From Kiritimatiellia bacterium (GTDB lineage: Bacteria > Verrucomicrobiota > Kiritimatiellia > RFP12 > UBA1067): a DNA stretch of 9,933 nucleotides. Both the position numbers and the translations under genes were made by a program. This document shows, piece after piece, positions 1 to 7,000 of the stretch (the stretch's first letter is position 1; each line of letters opens with the position of its first letter). The notes beneath the pieces were generated by a model. It was given only the letters and a program-made list of their open reading frames with translations. It had not been told where the DNA came from and ran no database searches. The DNA is taken from positions 1-9,933 of the forward strand of contig JAGCPM010000025.1 in the NCBI GenBank assembly GCA_017965685.1, written 5' to 3'.

Positions 1-651
1 CCGCACCACGAGAACGAGATCGCCCAGGCGGAGGCCGCCACGGGCAAGGAGTTCGTGAAGACGTGGATGCACTGCGCCCACCTGCGCGTGAACGGCGAGA
101 AGATGTCCAAGAGCCTCGGCAACTTCTACACTTTGCGCGACCTGATGGAGAAAGGGTGGAAGGGACGCGAAATCCGCTACGTGCTCATAAACGCGCATTA
201 CAGGAGCGGGCTCAACTTTGCTTTTACGGCCCTAGAAGACGCGAGAAAGGCGCTCGCGAAGATTGATGCGTGCGTTGAGAAGGCGACCGAAGGCGAGGCG
301 CCGGAATGGGCAAAGGCGAGGCTTGCCGAATTCACGCAAGCGGTGAATGACGATCTCAACATGCCCAAGGCTTTTGCGGCGCTCTTCGAGCTCGTTCGCG
401 AGACGAATGCGCACGGCGGCGGACCGGTCCTGGACGTGTTCAGGAAGATGGACGAGGTGCTAGGCGTCATATTCTTCGGCAAAGAGGAAAAGGCTGCGAT
501 TCCTGCGGAGGTACAGGCGCTTCTCGACCGCCGCGCAGAGGCTCGCAAGGGGAAGGATTGGGCTGCTTCGGACAAACTGCGCGACGAGATAGCCGCGCTC
601 GGCTGGGCTGTTAAAGATTCGCGCGAGGGCCAGACCTGCTCCCCGAGATAG
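1..651 (+). CDS. cysS: Cysteinyl-tRNA synthetase, C-terminal half (5' end outside the window)
   Basis: Class I aminoacyl-tRNA synthetase that charges tRNA-Cys with cysteine in the cytoplasm, using ATP. The frame is open from base 1 and codes for 216 residues. It opens with PHHENEIAQ, whose His and Glu correspond to zinc ligands of the E. coli enzyme (H234, E238). The class I signature KMSKS lies at bases 100-114 within GEKMSKSLGN. A helical DALR-type anticodon-binding domain follows, and the protein ends with the family-typical LRDEIAALGWAVKDS. About 228 residues follow the HHENE motif in E. coli, so the C-terminus seems complete. The first half (HIGH motif, first zinc Cys residues) lies upstream of the window. 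It converges with the MATE gene, with only 21 bases between the two stop codons. Confidence 0.97.
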   Translation, partial: PHHENEIAQAEAATGKEFVKTWMHCAHLRVNGEKMSKSLGNFYTLRDLMEKGWKGREIRYVLINAHYRSGLNFAFTALEDARKALAKIDACVEKATEGEAPEWAKARLAEFTQAVNDDLNMPKAFAALFELVRETNAHGGGPVLDVFRKMDEVLGVIFFGKEEKAAIPAEVQALLDRRAEARKGKDWAASDKLRDEIAALGWAVKDSREGQTCSPR

Positions 652-679
652 CGGACTTCTTCCGCCGCCGGGTCAGGTC
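633..679. terminator. Possible bidirectional stem-loop between convergent genes
   Basis: The junction of cysS and the MATE gene can fold. Outer arms GACCTG (633-638) and CAGGTC (674-679) enclose a CCC/GGG pairing (642-644 with 670-672) and an inner hairpin GCGGA-CTTCT-TCCGC (651-665). Being an inverted repeat, it would form in transcripts from either side, which suits convergent genes. There is no clear U-tract on either side, so intrinsic termination is uncertain, and the outer arms lie inside the ends of both coding regions. Confidence 0.3.
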
Positions 680-2016
680 AGTTTGATTGATGCCCAACAG
701 CCTTTGCGCCAGCGGATTATTTCGCCGGCGCAAATGATTACAACGTAGGCGACCATGGTTGACCAAAGGGCGGGCATAGTATTGTGGAACACGCTGACAG
801 CCCAGACCATCGGCAGCCACAGCCCGAATGCGACGGCCAGCATCCACCACAAGACGAACCTCGTGTCGCCCGCGCCCTTGAGTGCGCCGGATATTATGAC
901 ATCGGCCGCATCGAACACCTGCCAGGCCGCCATCAGGACGAAAAGGGTGAATCCGAGAGATAGGAATTCTTCGCGCACCGATGGATCCGCCGCGAACAGC
1001 GAAAGTATGGGGCGGCAGAAAACCACGGCGAGGACTGAAAGTATCGCCACAAACCCCACTCCAAGCGCAAGGGTCCTCATCGCGTCGCGATGTGCCGCCG
1101 CAGAGTCTCCGCGTCCTTGTGCCTGCCCTACAAGGGTTGCCGCGCCGATTGCAAAACCTTCCATTGGAGCGAACAGCATGTAGTTCACGGAGAAGCATGC
1201 GTTGGAGACGGCGAACGCCACATCGCCCGCCTTTCCGGTAACGAACACGAAAATCGTAAAGGACAGCATATTGAGGACCGTGTATGCGCCCGATGGCACT
1301 CCGAAGCGCAAAATGCGTCCGGCCAGCGGCAGGAGTTTTGGCTTCTGTGCGGACCTTTGGCTTGCAAGTTCGTTTTCGGCGGCCGATTCGCGCCGCGCGA
1401 CTGCGGCCAGGACGAGCCATTGCAGCGCCGTGGCGGCCACTGTAGCGTAAGCGGCGCCGGCAATGCCCATGCGAGGACAGCCAAGAAGACCGAATATCAG
1501 GAGTGGATCGAGTACCGCGTTGAAAACGTTGCCGAGAATGTTCACCCAGAATACGAGCCTCGTCCGTCCCTGTCCGGTGAAATACGCTGAAGCCGACATC
1601 TGGAGAAACAGGAACACTCCGCCGGCGGTGACGATTCCGTAATAGGCCGTTTCGCGCGAAAGGACTTCCGGCGAATCGGTAAGCCGCTCTAGAAGAATCC
1701 TGCCCGCAGGAACGAACAATATGGCGACTGCTCCGAATGCGAGCGACAGCATTGTTCCAACCTTCAGGCAGGCACGGCACATGCGTGAGTCGCCGGCGCC
1801 GTGGTACTGAGCGATGAACGTTCCCGAATAGGCAACGATAGACTGGAAGAAACCGAGTATGTTGAATGCGAGGATCGACGCGGGCAATGCGGCCTCTAGA
1901 GACGCCATCGATTCGCGGGCGAGGAACGCGCGGTCGACGAACTGCATGACCGCGTTGTTCACCATGCCCAGCGCAATCGGCCAGACAAGCTTCAGTATCC
2001 TAAAGTACTCGCGCAA
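673..2016 (-). CDS. MATE family multidrug/cation efflux transporter
   Basis: Inner-membrane exporter of the MATE (NorM/DinF) family. Members expel cationic drugs or metabolites in exchange for Na+ or H+; the substrate here is unknown. The 447 residues are strongly hydrophobic, fit about 12 membrane helices, and match the usual family length. The two halves are separated by a polar loop at roughly residues 208-229. Family-typical patterns include [11 protein letters not shown] (166-176), GAAYAT (187-192) and, in the second half, [12 protein letters not shown]. The chosen start is TTG at 2016, preceded by GGAG with a 6-base spacer and overlapping the end of icd by 17 bases. Residues from the TTG ([15 protein letters not shown]) read as a normal MATE N-terminus. 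It is the last gene of the minus-strand operon. Confidence 0.92.
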   Translation of the reverse strand: MREYFRILKLVWPIALGMVNNAVMQFVDRAFLARESMASLEAALPASILAFNILGFFQSIVAYSGTFIAQYHGAGDSRMCRACLKVGTMLSLAFGAVAILFVPAGRILLERLTDSPEVLSRETAYYGIVTAGGVFLFLQMSASAYFTGQGRTRLVFWVNILGNVFNAVLDPLLIFGLLGCPRMGIAGAAYATVAATALQWLVLAAVARRESAAENELASQRSAQKPKLLPLAGRILRFGVPSGAYTVLNMLSFTIFVFVTGKAGDVAFAVSNACFSVNYMLFAPMEGFAIGAATLVGQAQGRGDSAAAHRDAMRTLALGVGFVAILSVLAVVFCRPILSLFAADPSVREEFLSLGFTLFVLMAAWQVFDAADVIISGALKGAGDTRFVLWWMLAVAFGLWLPMVWAVSVFHNTMPALWSTMVAYVVIICAGEIIRWRKGCWASIKLT

Positions 2017-3262
2017 GCGCTTCTCCGAATTCGGAGCACTTGACCTCCGTCGCGCCTTCCATCTGTCTCGCGAAATCGTAAGTGACCGTCTTGGCGGCGA
2101 TGACCTTGTCCATTGCGGCTATGATGCGGTCGGCGGCGCCCGTCCAGCCCATGTAGCGGAGCATCATTTCGCCGGAAAGTATCAGCGAACCGGGATTGAC
2201 CTTGTCGAGGCCGGCGTATTTCGGAGCCGTTCCGTGCGTTGCTTCAAACACGGCAACGCCTGTCTGGTAGTTGATGTTCGCTCCTGGCGCGATCCCAATG
2301 CCGCCGACAGTTGCGGCAAGCGCGTCCGAGACATAATCGCCGTTGAGGTTCAGCGTGGCGATCACGTCGTATTCTGCAGGTCTCGTGAGAATCTGCTGCA
2401 GGAACGCGTCGCAGATGCAGTCCTTCACTACGATGTTGCGGCCGGTCTTGGGGTTTTTGAACTCGCACCACGGTCCCTTGTCAATCAATGTCGCGCCATA
2501 TTCCCTTTGCGCCAGTTTGTAGCCCCAGTCGCGGAACGCGCCTTCGGTGAACTTCTGGATGTTGCCTTTGTGGACGAGCGTCACGGATTTGCGGTCGTTC
2601 GCGACGGCGTAGTCAAGTGCCGCCCTGACGAGACGTTCGGTTCCATCAATGCTGACCGGCTTTATGCCGATCGAGCTCGTTTCGGGAAAGCGTATTTTCT
2701 TAACGCCCATTTCGCCGAGAAGGAACTTCTTAACCTTGTCGGCATCTGGCGTCCCGGCCATCCACTCGATTCCGGCGTAGATGTCTTCGGTGTTCTCGCG
2801 GAATATCACCATGTCGGTGAGTTCGGGCCGCTTGACAGGAGAGGGCACTCCCTTGAACCATCTTACAGGCCTGAGGCATACGTAGAGGTCGAGCTCCTGG
2901 CGCATCGCTACGTTGATGGACCTTATGCCGCCGCCGACCGGAGTTGTAAGCGGACCCTTGATCGAGACGAGACACTCGCGGCACGCGTCAAGCGTCTCTT
3001 TAGGGAGCCACTCACCAGTTGCTTTGAACGCCTTTTCGCCGGCGAGCACTTCCTTCCAGTCGATCTTTCTCTCTCCGCCGTATTCCTTTTCAACCGCGGC
3101 GTTCCACACCCTCATCGCCGCGCGCGTGATGTCGGGGCCGGTTCCGTCGCCCTCGATGTACGGAATAGTCGGGTTTGCGGGAACTTTCAGGGCTCCATTC
3201 TCTATCGTTATCTTTTCGCCCATTTTCTTTTTGCCTTCTTCGCGTATTTTTGGGTCTGTCAC
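2000..3262 (-). CDS. icd: NADP-dependent isocitrate dehydrogenase
   Basis: Oxidatively decarboxylates isocitrate to 2-oxoglutarate with reduction of NADP+ (TCA cycle, cytoplasm). The 420 residues closely follow the E. coli enzyme (416). Substrate-binding residues are present: S115 and N117 in [10 protein letters not shown]121, R131, R155, Y162 and K232. The NADP-specificity set known from E. coli (K344, Y345, V351, Y391, R395) is matched by K348, Y349, V355, Y395 and R399, so NADP rather than NAD use is expected. S115 corresponds to the serine phosphorylated by AceK in E. coli. The GTG at 3262 makes a GTGA overlap with the paaK stop. An alternative ATG at 3223, behind AAGAAGG, would give 407 residues starting [10 protein letters not shown] and is quite possible. 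Its 3' end overlaps the MATE start. Confidence 0.96.
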   Translation of the reverse strand: MTDPKIREEGKKKMGEKITIENGALKVPANPTIPYIEGDGTGPDITRAAMRVWNAAVEKEYGGERKIDWKEVLAGEKAFKATGEWLPKETLDACRECLVSIKGPLTTPVGGGIRSINVAMRQELDLYVCLRPVRWFKGVPSPVKRPELTDMVIFRENTEDIYAGIEWMAGTPDADKVKKFLLGEMGVKKIRFPETSSIGIKPVSIDGTERLVRAALDYAVANDRKSVTLVHKGNIQKFTEGAFRDWGYKLAQREYGATLIDKGPWCEFKNPKTGRNIVVKDCICDAFLQQILTRPAEYDVIATLNLNGDYVSDALAATVGGIGIAPGANINYQTGVAVFEATHGTAPKYAGLDKVNPGSLILSGEMMLRYMGWTGAADRIIAAMDKVIAAKTVTYDFARQMEGATEVKCSEFGEALARVL

Positions 3263-4563
3263 TTTTTACGGTTGTCCACCACGCGCTTAATCTTGCCTTC
3301 GCTTCTCGGCAGTGTTCCGGGAGCGAGAAGTTCGACGCTCGGCGAAAGTCCGATGACCGACTTGATGGTGTCGATCACTCTGTGGCGGAGTGCGTCAGGA
3401 TGCTGGTATACGCCGTAGTCGAACGCCTCTGGAGTGACTTCGACCTTTATCTCGAAGAGGTCGAGAGTCGAGGTCGAGGAAAGGTATATCATGTAGTGCG
3501 GAGCGACTTCCGGGACCTTCATCAGGCAGGCCTCGATCTGGCTCGGGAAGACGTTCACGCCGTGGACGATAAGCATATCATCCGACCTCGCGTGTACGCG
3601 GTCCATCACACGCATTGTCCTGCCGCACTTGCACTGCCCGGTCTGGAGACGCGAAAGGTCGCGCGTGCGGTAGCGGATCATCGGCGTTCCGAAGCGGTCG
3701 AGCGTGGTGAGCACGAGTTCGCCTTCTTCGCCGTCAGGCAGCACTTCCAGCGTGTCCGGGTCGATGATTTCTGGATAGAAGTGGTCTTCCCAGATGTGAA
3801 GTCCGCGGCAGTGTTCGCAGTTTCCTGCTACGCCCGGCCCGGCGATTTCGGTGAGGCCGTATATGTCGTGCGCTGTTATGCCGCTCAGCTCCTCGATCCT
3901 GGCCCTGATTTCGTCCGTCCAGGGCTCTGCGCCGAAGATGCCGTGCTTGAGTTTCGTGTCGCGCCTGAAATCGATGCCCATCTTGTGGGCGACCGTGGCG
4001 AGGTGCAGGAAGTAGCTTGGCGTGCAGCATATGGCGGTGACGCCGAGGTCCCTCATCAGCATTATCTGCTTCTGCGTGTTGCCTGCTCCGATGGGAAGCA
4101 CTGCGCAGCCGATCTTCTCGCCCGCATAGTGCGCGCCGAGACCGCCGGTGAAGAGCCCGTAGCCGTAGGAGACCTGCAGCACGTCATTTTCGGTGATGCC
4201 GTACATTGCGAGGCATCGGGCCGCGCCTTCGGTCCATATCTCGACGTCCTCCCTCGTCGCGGGAATGCAGATCGGCTTGCCGGTCGTTCCGGAAGAGCAG
4301 TGGAAGCGGGTGATTTCCTTCATCGGCGCGGCGGTGAGGCCGAGCGGATATTCGTCGCGCAGGTCGGTCTTTACCATGAAGGGGAACTTGCCGAGGTCGG
4401 CGAGCGTCGCGAGGTCGCGCGGCTTCACGCCTTTCTCGTCGCAGCGCCTGCGGAAAAGCGGCACGCGTTCGTATTCGTAGGGAATGAGTTTCTGCAGCTT
4501 TTCGAGCTGCATCTTCCTGAGCTCCGCCACTGGCATGAAGTCAGGCTTGCTTATGGATTGCAT
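3259..4563 (-). CDS. paaK: Phenylacetate-CoA ligase family (aryl-acetate adenylate-forming enzyme)
   Basis: Adenylate-forming ligase that joins phenylacetate or a related aryl acid to CoA using ATP. In anaerobes, relatives act on phenylacetate and indoleacetate. The 434 residues match the usual PaaK length. The P-loop SSGTTGKP is at 90-97, the YGLTEIAG motif at 235-242, [10 protein letters not shown] at 257-266, YRTRDL at 298-303, and the SEGKIKR segment with the expected catalytic lysine (K424) near the C-terminus. Four cysteines (C249, C252, C311, C313; NCEHC and CKCGR) could form a metal site, which E. coli PaaK lacks as far as I recall. ATG at 4563 follows GGAGG with a 7-base spacer and lies inside hisC (23-base overlap). 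The stop overlaps the icd start. Exact substrate is not readable from sequence. Confidence 0.93.
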   Translation of the reverse strand: MQSISKPDFMPVAELRKMQLEKLQKLIPYEYERVPLFRRRCDEKGVKPRDLATLADLGKFPFMVKTDLRDEYPLGLTAAPMKEITRFHCSSGTTGKPICIPATREDVEIWTEGAARCLAMYGITENDVLQVSYGYGLFTGGLGAHYAGEKIGCAVLPIGAGNTQKQIMLMRDLGVTAICCTPSYFLHLATVAHKMGIDFRRDTKLKHGIFGAEPWTDEIRARIEELSGITAHDIYGLTEIAGPGVAGNCEHCRGLHIWEDHFYPEIIDPDTLEVLPDGEEGELVLTTLDRFGTPMIRYRTRDLSRLQTGQCKCGRTMRVMDRVHARSDDMLIVHGVNVFPSQIEACLMKVPEVAPHYMIYLSSTSTLDLFEIKVEVTPEAFDYGVYQHPDALRHRVIDTIKSVIGLSPSVELLAPGTLPRSEGKIKRVVDNRKK

Positions 4564-5557
4564 CTATCGCCTCCAGCAGTATTCTCGTTTGTTCGTCGGT
4601 TCCGACGGTTATCCTTATCCTGTCGCCGGTCTTCGCTCCGGCGAAGTATCGTGTAAAAATCTTCCGTTCCTTAAGCGCTTCGAACGTCGCCTTTGCGTCC
4701 GGCCCGCCTTCCGGCGGCTTCGCGAAAACGAAATTGGCCTCGCTGGGCGGAACGTCCCAGCCGCGCTTCTCGAGTTCCTTTGTCAGGAATGTGCGGGTCT
4801 TCTTTATCTTCGCCGCATTGCGCTTCATCCAGCCCTGGTCTTTGTAGGCGGCGAGTGCTACGGCCTGCGCTATCGCGTCAACGTTGTACGAATCCTTGAC
4901 CTTGAAAAGGGCGTTGATCAGGTCTTTCGGCCCTACGGCGTATCCAACCCTGAGTCCGGCGAGCGAGTAGCTTTTCGAGAAAGTCCTCATCACGATGAGG
5001 TTCTTGTTCTCTTCGGCCGTGGCGAGCCGCATCGCGTTGTCGCGCGCGAAATCGGCGTAGGCTTCGTCGACTATCACGACTCCCTTGAAGCGTTTGGCGA
5101 ATTTCGCGATCTCCTCGACCGGCGCGAAAGTGCCCGTCGGAGCGTTCGGATTGGTCCAGAGAAAGAGCGAACATTTCCTCGACGCCTTCCAGGGCACGTC
5201 TCGTATCGCGGCAAGTGTCTTGTAGAGCGAATAGCTCGGATCAAGCGATCCTATCGAGCCGTCGTTTTCCACGAACGCCTTGGCCGCCAGAGAAAGTATC
5301 TCGTCGGAGCCGTTGCCGACGAACACCCTGTCGGCGGTGGTGCCGTTACGCCTTGCTATGGCTTCGCGCAGTTCTGTGAAGTTGGGGTCGGGATACCGCC
5401 TTAGACGGTCTGGATCGAACGATGCGAGGATCTTGGCCGCCTTCGGACTGGGCGGATAGGGATTCTCGTTGGTGTTGAGCTTGACGACATTCCCGCATTT
5501 AGGCTGTTCGCCCGGGACGTACGCCTCGAGCCGCAGCACGTTTTTCGCTATTCTCAT
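4541..5557 (-). CDS. hisC: Histidinol-phosphate aminotransferase-type PLP enzyme
   Basis: Fold type I PLP aminotransferase. HisC transfers an amino group from glutamate to imidazole-acetol phosphate in histidine synthesis, and some relatives use aromatic amino acids. Seen here: LNTNENPYPPSP (27-38), GNGSDE (81-86), NPNAPTG (136-142), DEAYADF (164-170) and FSKSYSLAGLRVGY (193-206), with the PLP lysine at K195. The start is ATG at 5557: it forms an ATGA overlap with the upstream lipoprotein stop and follows GGAAGA at about 8 bases. A longer frame back to 5614 only adds residues read across the lipoprotein gene. At 338 residues it is short; the segment between SLDPSYSLYK and NPNAPTG looks about a dozen residues shorter than usual. 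No other his genes are in view, so a role in aromatic transamination beside paaK is an alternative. Confidence 0.9.
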   Translation of the reverse strand: MRIAKNVLRLEAYVPGEQPKCGNVVKLNTNENPYPPSPKAAKILASFDPDRLRRYPDPNFTELREAIARRNGTTADRVFVGNGSDEILSLAAKAFVENDGSIGSLDPSYSLYKTLAAIRDVPWKASRKCSLFLWTNPNAPTGTFAPVEEIAKFAKRFKGVVIVDEAYADFARDNAMRLATAEENKNLIVMRTFSKSYSLAGLRVGYAVGPKDLINALFKVKDSYNVDAIAQAVALAAYKDQGWMKRNAAKIKKTRTFLTKELEKRGWDVPPSEANFVFAKPPEGGPDAKATFEALKERKIFTRYFAGAKTGDRIRITVGTDEQTRILLEAIDAIHKQA

Positions 5558-5937
5558 GGTATCATCTTCCAGAGCGGTTCGACATCGCGCACTAGCTCCG
5601 CGCTCGTCATGCACGAATGGCGTTTGAGCAGTATGAAGATGTACGTTTCGTCCGATGTCCGGCTGACTACCTCTTTGTATCCCGTGGCGCCTTCCTTGCG
5701 CATAGCGTAGTCGAGCATCTTTATGTTGTTGCGGAGTGTCACGGTCTGGGTGAAGAACTTTGTGCTGAAATTGTTGGGGCTAGCCGGATCGCCGGATGCA
5801 ATCGGAATGCAGTTGAAAAGGTACCATCCGTTGTTGGCCACGCTTACCATCGTCCTTCCGCCCTGACGGCTGGTCTCGACCGTTGCGCAACCGGCCAGCA
5901 ATACGGCCGCGCCAAGAAACAGAAGAATTTTCTTCAT
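5554..5937 (-). CDS. Small predicted lipoprotein, paralogue of the upstream gene
   Basis: Unrecognised 127-residue protein with a clear lipoprotein signal peptide: MKK, a hydrophobic stretch, then the lipobox LAGC with C17 as the predicted lipidated residue. It is therefore expected to be anchored in the outer or inner membrane. The mature part contains GWYLFNCIPIASGDP (37-51), a polar middle, and a strand-like ETYIFILLKR near the end. The same GWYLF-x-C-(I/V)-P block occurs in the gene just upstream, so the two are probably paralogues. ATG at 5937 follows GGGAG with a 7-base spacer and makes an ATGA overlap with the upstream gene. The stop overlaps hisC in the same way. Function unknown. Confidence 0.85.
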   Translation of the reverse strand: MKKILLFLGAAVLLAGCATVETSRQGGRTMVSVANNGWYLFNCIPIASGDPASPNNFSTKFFTQTVTLRNNIKMLDYAMRKEGATGYKEVVSRTSDETYIFILLKRHSCMTSAELVRDVEPLWKMIP

Positions 5938-6404
5938 TTCAAGACTCCCGAAAGCTGTATCTCTTTATATGTGACCACGTATGGGATCGGGACGGGCAGG
6001 TTCAGCCCCGGTATCTCGAACATCACGGAATCGTAGTTGTCGTAGACTAGTGTGTGCTTTTCCTTCCGCCCGGTCTTCTCCGCATAACTCATGAATCGGG
6101 CCTGCAGTTTGTCCATCGTCACGTCATCGCGGAAGAACACCCACGGACTCCACCTGTTAGGATTGGCGTTGCCGGCGCAAAGCGGCACGCATCCGAAAAG
6201 GTACCAGCCGTAGTTAGAGACTAAAACATGCTCCTCGCCGGACCTCATCAGTTCGGCACGGTCTATGGAGAAGCATCCGGAAAGGGCGATGGAAAGAGCG
6301 CATGCGAGAAATCTGGATGCGTAGCGGAGAGTGGCGGATGCCGGCGATGTCTCGGAAGCCTTGCCCGCCCGCGGATCGTCTGTTCTGGATTTTACACTCT
6401 TCAT
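5934..6404 (-). CDS. Predicted lipoprotein with GWYLF block, first protein gene of the operon
   Basis: Unrecognised protein of 156 residues from ATG 6404. A TTG at 6413 would add three residues but has no usable Shine-Dalgarno spacing. A long polar N-region (about 27 residues) precedes a hydrophobic stretch ending in the lipobox LSGC, with C44 as predicted lipidation site. The mature part has SNYGWYLFGCVPLCAGN (63-79), matching the GWYLFNCIP block of the next gene, then RWSPWVFFRDDVT and a strand-rich, proline-containing C-terminus. The ribosome binding site is weak (GGGG about 12 bases upstream). It begins 36 bases after the end of tRNA-Ala with no convincing promoter between, so it is probably on the same transcript. 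Function unknown. Confidence 0.78.
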   Translation of the reverse strand: MKSVKSRTDDPRAGKASETSPASATLRYASRFLACALSIALSGCFSIDRAELMRSGEEHVLVSNYGWYLFGCVPLCAGNANPNRWSPWVFFRDDVTMDKLQARFMSYAEKTGRKEKHTLVYDNYDSVMFEIPGLNLPVPIPYVVTYKEIQLSGVLK

Positions 6405-6440
6405 GACATTCAAAACCCCGAAGGCATCTTTCGCGTGATT

Positions 6441-6516
6441 TGGTGGAGAAGAGGAGATTCGAACTCCCGACCCCCACGTTGCGAACGTGATGCTCTACCA
6501 ACTGAGCTACTTCCCC
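6441..6516 (-). tRNA. tRNA-Ala, anticodon CGC
   Basis: A complete cloverleaf of 76 bases with encoded CCA. The acceptor stem GGGGAAG pairs with CTTCTCC and includes the G3:U70 wobble pair that marks alanine tRNAs. D-stem GCTC/GAGC, anticodon stem TCACG/CGTGG (one G-U pair) and T-stem GGGAG/CTCCT with loop TTCGAAT are all intact. The anticodon loop TTCGCAA gives anticodon CGC, reading GCG alanine codons, which are common in the neighbouring genes. It lies just downstream of its own promoter and heads the minus-strand operon. Confidence 0.97.
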
Positions 6517-6536
6517 GAATCACTGAAACGGTGCGT

Positions 6537-6566
6537 AGTATATCATATTCGACCCTCTCCGCGCAA
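6537..6566 (-). promoter_or_regulatory. Sigma70-type promoter for tRNA-Ala and probably the downstream operon
   Basis: On the minus strand, TTGCGC (6566-6561) and TATACT (6542-6537) are 18 bases apart. The -10 box is preceded by TGA, giving an extended -10 (TGATATACT). Transcription would start near 6530, about 14 bases before the mature tRNA. No other good promoter was seen between the tRNA and the lipoprotein genes. Confidence 0.65.
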
Positions 6567-6604
6567 GGGGGTATTTTCGGTTTTTTGCGATTTCTCGTAT
6601 TTTT
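6567..6604 (-). promoter_or_regulatory. Phased A/T-tracts, possible UP element
   Basis: On the plus strand, T-tracts lie at 6574-6577, 6581-6586, 6591-6593 and 6600-6604, so the minus strand has A-tracts repeated every 8-10 bases directly upstream of the tRNA -35 box. This spacing is what an UP element or bent DNA bound by the RNA polymerase alpha subunit would show, and such elements are common at stable RNA promoters. Confidence 0.35.
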
Positions 6605-6618
6605 ATTATGATGGGTCA

Positions 6619-6647
6619 TTGTGTTGAACGGAGAAATATGATATAAT
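6619..6647 (+). promoter_or_regulatory. Sigma70-type promoter for the HTH regulator gene
   Basis: TTGTGT (6619-6624) and a perfect TATAAT (6642-6647) are separated by 17 bases, and TGA precedes the -10 box (extended -10). The start of transcription would be near 6654. This is nearly on top of the ATG at 6657 and 27 bases before the ATG at 6681, which favours the latter as translation start. Confidence 0.6.
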
Positions 6648-6680
6648 AGCAACTGAATGCTTGAGAAAAGATTATGCACC

Positions 6681-6893
6681 ATGTCATTAAGCTACAAAAA
6701 ACTCTGGAAACAGCTGATTGACCGGGGAATGACGCGCACACAGATGCGTCTTGTCGCCGGTATATCGACTTTTACCCTTGCGAAACTTTCCAAGGGTGAG
6801 GATGTGAACATCTCCATTCTCGTCAAGATATGCGACGCGCTCGGATGTGGCATTCATGACATCGTGGATAGTGTCCCGGAGGTACGTACATGA
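6681..6893 (+). CDS. Small Cro/C1-type HTH transcriptional regulator (HTH_26/YozG-like)
   Basis: A 70-residue protein that is essentially one helix-turn-helix domain. SYKKLWKQLIDRGM forms the first helix, TRTQMRLVAGISTFTLAKLSKGE (19-40) covers the DNA-recognition helices, and ILVKICDALGCGIHDIVD (46-63) is the closing part typical of this family. Such proteins usually act as dimeric repressors next to restriction-modification, toxin-antitoxin or other accessory genes. ATG 6681 was chosen over ATG 6657 because family members begin just before SYKKLW and the promoter allows a short leader; the ribosome binding site is weak. The gene is visibly richer in A+T than its neighbours, suggesting acquisition by transfer. 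The stop overlaps a further start codon (ATGA at 6890). Confidence 0.88.
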   Translation: MSLSYKKLWKQLIDRGMTRTQMRLVAGISTFTLAKLSKGEDVNISILVKICDALGCGIHDIVDSVPEVRT

Positions 6894-7000
6894 GCAAGAC
6901 GTCGTTCAAAGCATTTTGCGTGGAATTCTATGCGAACCACACTACGGCAAGATCGAGCCCGAGACGTTCATCCGCAAGAACGGTCGGGATCAGGAGGTGA
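6890..7000 (+). pseudogene. Remnant start of a DUF3791-like gene
   Basis: An ATG at 6890 makes an ATGA overlap with the HTH gene and follows GGAGG with a 7-base spacer, so it was clearly a real translation start. The first 17 residues, MSKTSFKAFCVEFYANH, resemble the N-terminus of DUF3791 proteins, which are about 70 residues long and often found beside regulators or DUF3990 genes (from memory). After that the frame gives a low-complexity Arg/Ser-rich tail and stops at residue 36. This is best read as the 5' stub of a gene whose remainder was deleted. A functional 36-residue peptide is the less likely alternative. Confidence 0.55.

Noticed and set aside
1859..3418. Long plus-strand open frame (519 codons) opposite icd
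   Set aside because: It lies antisense to well-recognised icd and MATE genes; the translation has no family resemblance, and long antisense frames are common in high-GC DNA.
3175..4656. Plus-strand open frame (493 codons) opposite paaK
   Set aside because: It mirrors codon bias of the paaK gene on the other strand; no motifs, no ribosome binding site.
5558..5614. N-terminal extension of hisC to an ATG at 5614
   Set aside because: The added residues come from reading through the lipoprotein gene in another frame; ATG 5557 has the ATGA overlap and GGAAGA site.
6414..6440. Terminator between tRNA-Ala and the first lipoprotein gene
   Set aside because: Only a 4-base pairing (CGAA/TTCG) followed by GGGGTTTT is present, too weak to claim termination.
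6441..6516. tRNA-Ala as attachment site for the accessory segment
   Set aside because: The accessory genes lie on the 5' side of the tRNA; integration normally uses the 3' end, and no second copy of the tRNA 3' end or an integrase was seen.
6608..6620. ATGA-tggg-TCAT dyad upstream of the HTH gene as operator
   Set aside because: Four-base arms are too short to distinguish from chance.
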